Assembly: GCA_028671895.1 (NCBI GenBank)
Contig: JAPMAC010000231.1
Location: 13,232,001 to 13,296,000, forward strand
DNA: 64,000 bases
Source: Oenanthe sinensis
Taxonomy: Eukaryota > Streptophyta > Magnoliopsida > Apiales > Apiaceae
Direction of reading: 5' to 3'
The position numbers and the translations under genes were made by a program. The number at the start of each line of letters is the position of its first letter. The first letter of the stretch is position 1. The notes under the pieces are model-generated. The model saw nothing but the letters and a program-made list of their open reading frames with translations, ran no database searches and was not told where the DNA came from. Of the stretch, positions 56,859 through 64,000 are shown piece after piece.

Positions 56859-59423
56859 TGAAGACCGGATGAAAGTCGTAACAGAGTTTGAGAGACGGTG
56901 TAAGTGAATAGTATTTATTCGGAGAATTGTTCCGAAAATTCTCGAAACAATTAAAAAGTATTAATTTAATGATTCTAAAATATATTAGAATCATATCATG
57001 ACATTTTAAGTTTTAAAACTTAGGTGGAACGAAAGAAAAGAGAACGAGAAGGAGAGATTAAAATGTTATCGGGAAGTTACGCGACTCCCGCACGAACCTT
57101 TTAAAACACTAGCTTCCACCCCACAAAAAAAATCAGTTTGTGCTTTTCGTTTCTTCACCTTGAGCAGCCACAACCGAAGCATGGTGAGGGGGGAGGAGAA
57201 AAATTACTTACTTGCTCATTGCTTGCTCATTTCTCCACCGTTTCTTGCACTTAATAGCTTGAATCGAAGGTATGATACTCACCTTGCTCCCTCTTGATTT
57301 CTACATCATTTCATCCATGAAATCTTTAGCTATGATTCAAAGAAGATTCGAATGAACAGTAACTCCGAAAACTGAAAAGTTATTTTCTTTGGTTCTTGAG
57401 TTCCTTTAGCTTGGTTGATGATTGTTAAGAGCTATTTAGGCTATGGGTAACATTGTTGAAGCATGAAAAGCCATGGATGCATGTGTTTGGTTAATAATTG
57501 TTAAAGTCTTAATTCTTGAGCTAAATTGATTTTTATAGCTTAAAGTTGTGGTATGTTGGTTGTTGATGTTGAATGAGGAGTTTGGGATTGTTTGTTGGTT
57601 GATTTGGAGTAGAATAAAAATGGAAAACGATAAGTTTACAAACGTAACCATGCCAATTTTTTTCGTGACCTAACTGCTGCAACTGTCCAGAAAAATCTGG
57701 GAACGTTCGGTCACTGTTCTTGGCGTATGGCTGATATGGTTAGATAGTAGATTGTCTCTAGATCGTTTGGGCGCTAATTTTGCGTCGTTTGGATTAACGA
57801 GTAAAAAGTTATGTGAGTTTTAGTAAAGACCGCGCAAAGCTAAATTTGCTGCGTTTTGTTGTGAGATGATTCAGTTCGTTTTTGGCCTAACTGAAATGTT
57901 TTGGAGATAAAAATTTTATGGGAACTTTAGAAGATATGCATGAGGCTATCTGCCAAAATTTGTAGCTAAATGATTAATTTTCAATTTATGAAAAATGTTT
58001 AAGTGGACTGAGTGCAGTAACATTTTAAAGTCCAGTGTTGCCTGCCCTGTTTTGGGAGATTGTTTTGAAAAGGTTAGAAGCCTTATTTCATGTTAGTCAA
58101 GTGTATAAAATTGTATATTATAAAATTGTTGGATACTTGGGTTGAGTGGACGAGTCTTTGATTTCAATGAAATCGCTCGAACTCCCCACCACCAACAATG
58201 AGTTTATATGAGCTGGTGGAGTAATCTTATGATTCGAAAATGATTTAATTTGAGCAAACAATTTAGTTTCGTTTAAATGACATGATTCGAGGATTGATTA
58301 CTAATGGTTTGGAATTGTTGGACCTACTTAGTCATTCTGGATTTTTTTCTAAAATAGTAGTTGGTCATCGCTGGTTAGGGCGGGTTGGACTTGGTTTTCA
58401 AAACGTTAGGATTAAAAACCGGAATCGACTATAGTATGGTGAAGGAATTGGTTTTAAAGTAAGTTTGACTTTATATATAGTCGAAGGAATTGTTGATTGG
58501 CTTGGTTTGAAAACAGGTGGATAGTCCGATTTACGAAAAGGTCATGTCCAATTTTCTGCAGAAATGACAGCCGCTTAGGCCTAATAAGCGTCTAGGATGG
58601 ATAAATTTTGAAAACAAAAGGTTTAAGTGTAAAATGGGAGAAGTTGGAATAACATCCTTGGACTCCAGGCAAGTTTTCAACTCTATCCTTTTATTCCATA
58701 TCAGAATATTATTAATTCCTGGTGATGCCAAAATTTTTGAACTCTTTGACTTAATGATAAGTTCTTCGATTATACACTTTTGTTGTGTTTGGAACTGTCT
58801 TGTTCATTTATAACTTGATTATTCTGCTACTCTGAACTTCTCGAAAAGTTTGAGTATGCAAGTATTCGACGCTTTGTCATTTCAATTCTGATTTATGACA
58901 AGATTGTGTATACGTTGTTAAGATTGTTTATCGTGAGTTATTTCGAATCTTTTTCAACCTAACCCTGAGACTCCTCAGAACTTCTTAAAAAGTTAGAGGA
59001 CGTTTATTCTTCAGTTTTGTATAACTGAATCTGGTGTTGAGCATATTTTTTTTTTGGTGCTCGATGGTCGACCGGGAGTAGTCTAGCGTGTCTCGACGGT
59101 AAGTCGAGGTTCAATGTTTTAAATAATATTTAGTTTATTAAATATTATTTAAAGAATATAGAAAGTGTTTAAAGGTTAATTAAATACTTTCGACTCGTTT
59201 TGGTTTATTTAAATATTATTTAAATATGTTGAATTATTTAAGATTATTTAAATATTAAATAATCCTGATTATATTTGAATTAAATATTTTAATTCTTTTA
59301 AATCCTTTTAATATTTTTTGAGGACTATTCTGGGCCTCCTAAATATTAATAAAATATTTAATTGTTCTTTAAAAATATTCTGGAGTTGTCTAAACTTCTT
59401 TAAATATTATTTTTCATTAAATA

Positions 59424-59674
59424 CTCCCTCTGTCCCATTCAATTGTATACGTTTTTTTTTCACTGCCCGACACGCATTTTAATGTAACTATAAAGTATAG
59501 TTCCACAACTTATTTTTAAAATTTTCTTTTTTTGTATAAAAATTTAATAATCCTATTTTTATACAAAAAAAGAAAATTTTAAAAATAAGTTATGAATCTA
59601 TGTTTAAAATGCACCTTAAAATGCGTGCCACACCCCCGTCCCCCAATGTATACTACTCAATGGGACGGAGGGAG
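59424..59674. mobile_element. Stowaway-like hairpin MITE
   Basis: 251 bp, CTCCCTCTGTCCCATT ... AATGGGACGGAGGGAG, flanked by TA on both sides (59422-59423, 59675-59676). Near the centre ACTTATTTTTAAAATTTTCT is mirrored by its reverse complement, so the whole element folds into one hairpin. No ORF. Confidence 0.88.
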
Positions 59675-60004
59675 TAATAAATAGTGAGCGAGGACTCGAA
59701 TATTTTGTATTTATTCTGAGTCGATAACTCCAGGTTCGGGAGGTAACGTCCGGCTCCGATATTCCTCCCAGTTGTATAGGTGCCTTATGGCCAATTGTTT
59801 TACTCCAAAAATGTAATATTTTGTGGAGTCTATTTTCACTTGTATTAGTGGCTCCCCGGTCGCGTTCTTGAGTCTCCTTGATTCAAGGGTTTCTGTCTTA
59901 TTAAATTCGTTGACTGAGAGTCAACCCAGATGTTTCGAGAGTACTCCCACCCTGTTTCGGGAGCCAAGCTATTATCAGATATTGAAATCTTACAATAGGT
60001 CGTT

Positions 60005-60425
60005 GTTGTTCTGGAAGGTTGTATTAAATTCCCTTCCTTATCTGTTGATTGAAATTCTAGAGTGGATTGTTGTTGTTCTGGAAGGTTGTATTAAATTCTC
60101 TTCCTTATCTGTTGATTGAAATCCTAGAGTGGATTGTTGTTATTCTGGAAGGTTGTATTAAATTCCCTTCCTTATCTGTTGATTGAAATCCTAGAGTGGA
60201 TTGTTGTTGTTCTGGAAGGTTGTATTAAATTCCCTTCCTTATCTGTTGATGAAATCCTGTGATGGATTGTTGTGTTGTTCTGGAAGGTTGTATTAAATTC
60301 CCTTCCTTATCTGTTGATGAAATCCTGTGATGGATTGTTGTGTTGTTCTGGAAGGTTGTATTAAATTCCCTTCCTTATCTGTTGATAAATTATTGTTATT
60401 CTAGAAGGCTTGATTAAATTTCCTT
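60005..60425. repeat. 67-68-bp tandem repeat (about 6.5 units)
   Basis: Units marked by CTGGAAGGTTGTATTAAATT begin at 60011, 60078, 60145, 60212, 60280 and 60348, with a shortened last copy at 60401. The last two full spacings are 68 bp and share a GATGAAATCCTGTGATGG variant. Confidence 0.93.
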
Positions 60426-61572
60426 CTAGGTTTGACGAATGTTTAAGTATTCATCAGGGACTGGAGTAAAAGTTGCGTAAGAGGTCGGGGACGCACGACC
60501 CAGCCGTAATTAAAGGCCCATGAGTTGCCTAGGGTGACGTCCCGATAAGGGGTTGTCCTTCTACTAGTAGAGAAAATGACGTAATGTCGATTGTACATGC
60601 GACTGATCATCGAGTACAATAAGGCGTTGAAAAATCTCCAGTTAATCCCGTTTCTTCCAATTGGAATTTGACGTTGCACTGTAACGAAAGCCTAGGTGCT
60701 GAGTTACCGATAGTGTCAACGGGAATGTAATCCACTCTGAGTTGGTTGGTTGTTTGAGTACTGTTTTATTCGCATATATCAGTTTCACTGTTCCTACACT
60801 ATAACGAAAGCCATGGTGCTAAGTTACTGATAGTGTTAATGGGAATTGATGAACTTTCATTCATTCTTTTCGCAGTATATTGAACTGCTTGCTTATTGAT
60901 ATTGTCAGTCTCAAAAGTCATGAACTTAAGTTGTTGTATTGCAGTGATGTGAACTGCATTATTATTGTGAATATCTTCTTGCATCGTGAACCTTGAGTCA
61001 TTTATTGTCGAGATATAATTGGTTATACATCTTCACTCATATTGCAAGTTGTATACTCTTATTGTTGAATATCCAGTTGGGATAGTTGTGGCTATCACCT
61101 TTTTCTTGAAATATTCTGATAAATAACTTGCTGAGCATTCTTTGGCTCATTCTTGCTTTTTGTAAATCTTATATCTTGCAGAAATAGATGACTATGAATT
61201 GTCTACCTCGAGTACTATGCTAAGGAACAGGAAGATTCGAGCTTGAGCTAGTCAGGTTCAGGACTTCGATAAATGGTGTAAGAAAGATGGAATTTCGGAT
61301 TATAATCCTAGACTTGTTTAAAAATATGTAATGTGACAATAGATCTTGGATTAATGTTTACTTCTAATGTAACATCATGTAGAAGTTATATTAGTAGTGT
61401 GAGATCCTGAGGTTATGTTGGTTGTAATAACTGTTACTATTTTTGAGTTCGTTTCTTGAGACTATAACTTGAGTTGTGTATTTGGTTTGGGGTCACTGCT
61501 TTTATGTTTGGTTATTATAATGGTTAAAGCAGGTGAGTGATGTTATTGTGATGGATATTGGACCGTGATGAC

Positions 61573-61606
61573 CCAGATCCCTGACCCCGGATCTGGGGGC
61601 GTCACA
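61573..61606. other. Hairpin at the right end of the Gypsy-like block
   Basis: CCCAGATCC and GGATCTGGG form a 9-bp stem with a short C-rich loop, next to the GTCACA terminus. Possibly part of the LTR end. Confidence 0.5.
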
Positions 61607-63345
61607 AAATTCCAAGATTCGGATTTCCCTTAAGATACCTAAAAATACTTTTTAACAGCTATAAGATGTGCCTCCTTAGGGTCAACCTAAAACTTAGCAC
61701 ACAAGCATGTAGCGAACATAATATTTGGCCTACTTACAGTTAAGTAAAGTAATGAGCCGATCATTCCTCAATAGTTTGTGATGTCCATCATATTACCAGG
61801 TTCATCATTATCAAGCTTAGTGGCAGTTTCCATAGGGGTTTTGTCTGTTGATGTATCTTTAAGGCCATACTTCTTCAGAAGATCTCTAACATACTTGGTC
61901 TGGCAAATGAAGATTCCATCTTTTCTTTAACTTACTTGGAGTCGAATAAAGTAGTTCAACTCTCTCATCATGCTCATCTCATACTTATTCTGCATTAACT
62001 TAGCTAATATACTACACAACTATTTGTTAGTAGACCCAAATATTATGTCATCTACATATACTTATACTAATATCATGTCATTTTTATGTATTTTGTAGAA
62101 TATAGTCTTATCTATGACACCTCTAGTAAAGCCATTTTCAAGTAGAAATTCTGATAGAGTGTCATACCATGTCTAAGGTACTTGCTTGAGGCCATAGAGG
62201 GCCTTGAAGAGAAAGTAGACAAAGTCTACAAATTTTGGATCTTTAAACCCTGGAGGTTGTTCCACATAGACTTCTTCTTCAAGTTTCTCATTCAGAAATG
62301 CACTCTTCACATCCATTTGATATACCTTAAAATTGGAATGTTCTGTGAATGCTAGAAACATCCTGATGGCTTCAAGTCTATACCTTCTTGAGAATAACTC
62401 TTAGCAACCAGTCTAGCTTAATTTCTCGTGACAATGCTATCTTCATCCAGTTTATTTTTGAATACCCATTTAGGGCCAATTATAGACTTGTTCTTTGGCC
62501 TAGGTACCAGCTTCCATACTTTCTGCCTTTCAAAGTGATTGAACTCTTCTTGCATTGCAATTACCCAATCAGGATCATCAAGTGCTTCTTTAACTTTCTT
62601 TGGTTTCATTTCAGATATGAAACAAGAGAAATGACATTCATTATATGTAGCACTTCTTGTTTGAACTCCAGCTTTTGAATCACCTAGAATTAGTTCATAG
62701 GGGTGATCTCTGTTCCACACCATTTGTCTAGGCAGATTTTCTCTAGATGATTCAGCATGATATTCATTGTGTTGAGTTTTACTAGTTGATCGTTCACTTT
62801 TTCCCCCTGAGTTGCTTCTTGGTTGGGAATATGATTCTCTATATGTACTAGTAGTTTCTATGAATCTTCCAATTTTTCCACTACTAGGATCAGAATCATC
62901 GTTACCATTACTTTCAGTTGGAGTTTGGTATTCTACAACAACTTCAGGTTCATCTTCACCTTCAACTGAGTTCAAGTTTTCAAATGTCAGAGTTTCAGTG
63001 TCATCTTCTTGTTGAATGCATGCTAGGGAGCTTGTTGTCATCAAAATTTATATTCATGCTTTCAATGACCTTTTTTGTGATCAATCACATAAACCCTGTA
63101 CGCCTTAGATTCTAAAGAATAACCAAGAAATATGCCTTCATGAGCTTTAGTTTCAAACTTCCCAAGATGCTCATCATCTTTCATTACAAAGCATTTAGCC
63201 CCGAACACGTGAAAGTACTTCAGTGTTGGTTTCTTGTTTGCCATCAACTCATATGAAGTCTTGTCATAATCTTTGTTGATCAGGGTACGATTCTGAGTGT
63301 AGCAAGGTGTATTGACTGCTTCAGCCCAAAAGTACAAAGGTAAGT
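61607..63345 (-). pseudogene. Truncated Copia pol (integrase C-terminus to RT), minus strand
   Basis: Read on the minus strand from about 63345 down: end of integrase (YFWAEAVNTPCYTQNRTLI, KYFHVFGAKCF), then the variable linker and start of RT (62418-63044, with WKLVPRPKNKSIIGPKWVFK), then RT (62173-62361, MDVKSAFLNEKLEEEVYVEQ, LYGLKQ). The rest of RT follows with several stops (YVDDI region at about 62050, MIGSLLYL at about 61790), and the sequence stops at 61607 inside RT. Protease, most of integrase and all of RNase H are missing. Similar to, but clearly diverged from, the pol at 45497. Confidence 0.88.
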
Positions 63346-63745
63346 AATCTATGATTTATTAGATGTTAGATATAAATAAAATTTGTTGTGATTTTATTTT
63401 TATGATGTTTCACCTTTAATTTATATAGGTGGTGGTAATTTATCTTTACGTAGAAACTGCGTTTCATAGTGGCTTTATAATATTTTTATAAATTTATTAT
63501 AAATTATATAACATTAATTTTATATATTAGAAAACAATTATCAAATAAACAATTATAATGATATATAAATTAGTTGAAATAATATTTATAAATTGATTGT
63601 TAAATAAATAATTGATCATTTTTTATATATAAAATATTCAGTAAATGTAATAATTCATAATTATTTTGTACAATATTTTCTTTCATGTATAATATATACT
63701 TACCTTGTATAATTGAAAATTAGAAAGTAAAAAAAATAACTTTTA
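63346..63745. other. AT-rich filler between Copia pieces
   Basis: About 400 bp of very AT-rich, non-coding DNA between the integrase and gag parts of the relic. No inverted ends that I trust. Confidence 0.6.
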
Positions 63746-63900
63746 CAGCCCAATCCTTCTCCAATGTGATAAATGCCTTTTCCTTTAGTCTTACCATATC
63801 AAAGTCATTTTTCTTGCAGTCCGCACTATTACTATACTTTGACTTCTTTTCAAATTTTGGCTTTCTGCACTCTTTAGAGAAATGAACAGCGAATCAAAAT
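63746..63900 (-). pseudogene. Copia gag fragment, minus strand
   Basis: The minus strand encodes HFSKECRKPKFEKK and then LKEKAFITLEKDWAV, the segment after the zinc knuckle in many Copia gags. The knuckle itself is decayed (a stop and missing Cys before HFSKEC). Confidence 0.6.
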
Positions 63901-64000
63901 TTAAAACATATAATTTTAATTTATCAATTTTTTTTTGTTTTTTTGATGGTCTCTTTTGTACAGGGATCCAGGCTTTTGCAAATCAGGGTTTTTCTTGAAC
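63901..64000. other. Window end, unassigned
   Basis: AT-rich, T-run-containing sequence, probably more of the decayed Copia gag. Nothing certain. Confidence 0.3.

Larger units (their letters stand above)
56859..61606 (+). repeat. Putative Ty3/Gypsy-type LTR or LTR-derived block
   Basis: A 4.7-kb stretch without ORFs. It starts TGAAGACCGG and ends GGGGGCGTCACA, the kind of GC-rich terminus seen in several plant Gypsy LTRs. A possible AAATT duplication lies at 56854-56858 and 61607-61611, but the flanking Copia coding sequence does not continue across it, so this may be chance. It contains the MITE at 59424, the tandem repeats at 60005 and an imperfect pair (CTGTAACGAAAGCC ... / CTATAACGAAAGCC ...) at about 60680 and 60799. 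The assignment is inference from texture. Confidence 0.4.

Noticed and set aside
60005..60425. CRISPR-like repeat array
   Set aside because: Repeats are contiguous with no unique spacers, in a plant nuclear context. The same applies to the 48-bp array.
56854..61611. Solo Gypsy LTR with AAATT target duplication
   Set aside because: Kept only as a weak note: the Copia pol on the right does not continue on the left of the supposed insertion, so the 5-bp match may be coincidence.
63340..63748. Plus-strand intron (AAAG|GTAAGTA ... TTTTACAG|CC)
   Set aside because: The donor lies in antisense integrase sequence, whose minus-strand reading continues through it; flanking coding sequence is on the other strand. 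Splice-like ends are probably chance.

Overview
The window is plant nuclear DNA, almost certainly from a eudicot and perhaps an asterid (the lineage is inferred from retroelement style only, with low confidence). It is AT-rich, intron-rich and dominated by LTR retrotransposons. One conserved host gene is visible: a complete KU70 (DNA-repair Ku heterodimer subunit) on the + strand. It has 20 exons between 3628 and 20352, and I joined them by hand from splice sites, reading-frame continuity and similarity to the plant Ku70 family.

Layout. 1-3161: the 3' end of a Copia element (end of its post-pol ORF, polypurine tract, 3' LTR), inserted in an older, related LTR that ends about 470 bp before the KU70 start codon. 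3162-3627: KU70 promoter and 5' UTR. 3628-20352: KU70, whose 5.0-kb intron 15 holds a candidate terminal-inverted-repeat element and a decayed fragment of a molybdenum-cofactor-sulfurase-like gene; intron 14 holds a Stowaway-like MITE. 20615-21036: a Mutator-like MITE with 9-bp target duplications. 21046-24654: AT-rich intergenic DNA with a second Stowaway-like MITE. 24655-40740: a decayed, internally duplicated Copia element (gag twice, the RT/RNase H-to-post-pol-ORF block twice). 40741-41034 and 56287 onward: an older sequence, probably an antisense LTR, split by the next element. 41035-56286: a complete, apparently young 15.25-kb Copia (Sirevirus-like) element with 1274-bp LTRs differing at only three positions, a CACTC target duplication, PBS, PPT, intact gag and pol, and two long post-pol reading frames. 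56859-61606: a long non-coding block resembling a Ty3/Gypsy LTR, with tandem repeats and a Stowaway-like hairpin MITE. 61607-64000: a minus-strand, internally deleted Copia relic.

The most interesting material is in the Copia elements. Downstream of pol they carry long extra ORFs with a shared module (EW-F-F ... QIS ... SLA ... N-G-L-L-EL) and no visible membrane segment. Each is preceded by a non-coding spacer that looks like an LTR U3: an array of short CTCGA-type motifs followed by a TATA box. This suggests that the third ORF has its own internal promoter. In KU70, a likely GC-AG first intron and an in-frame 24-nt exon are the points to check.
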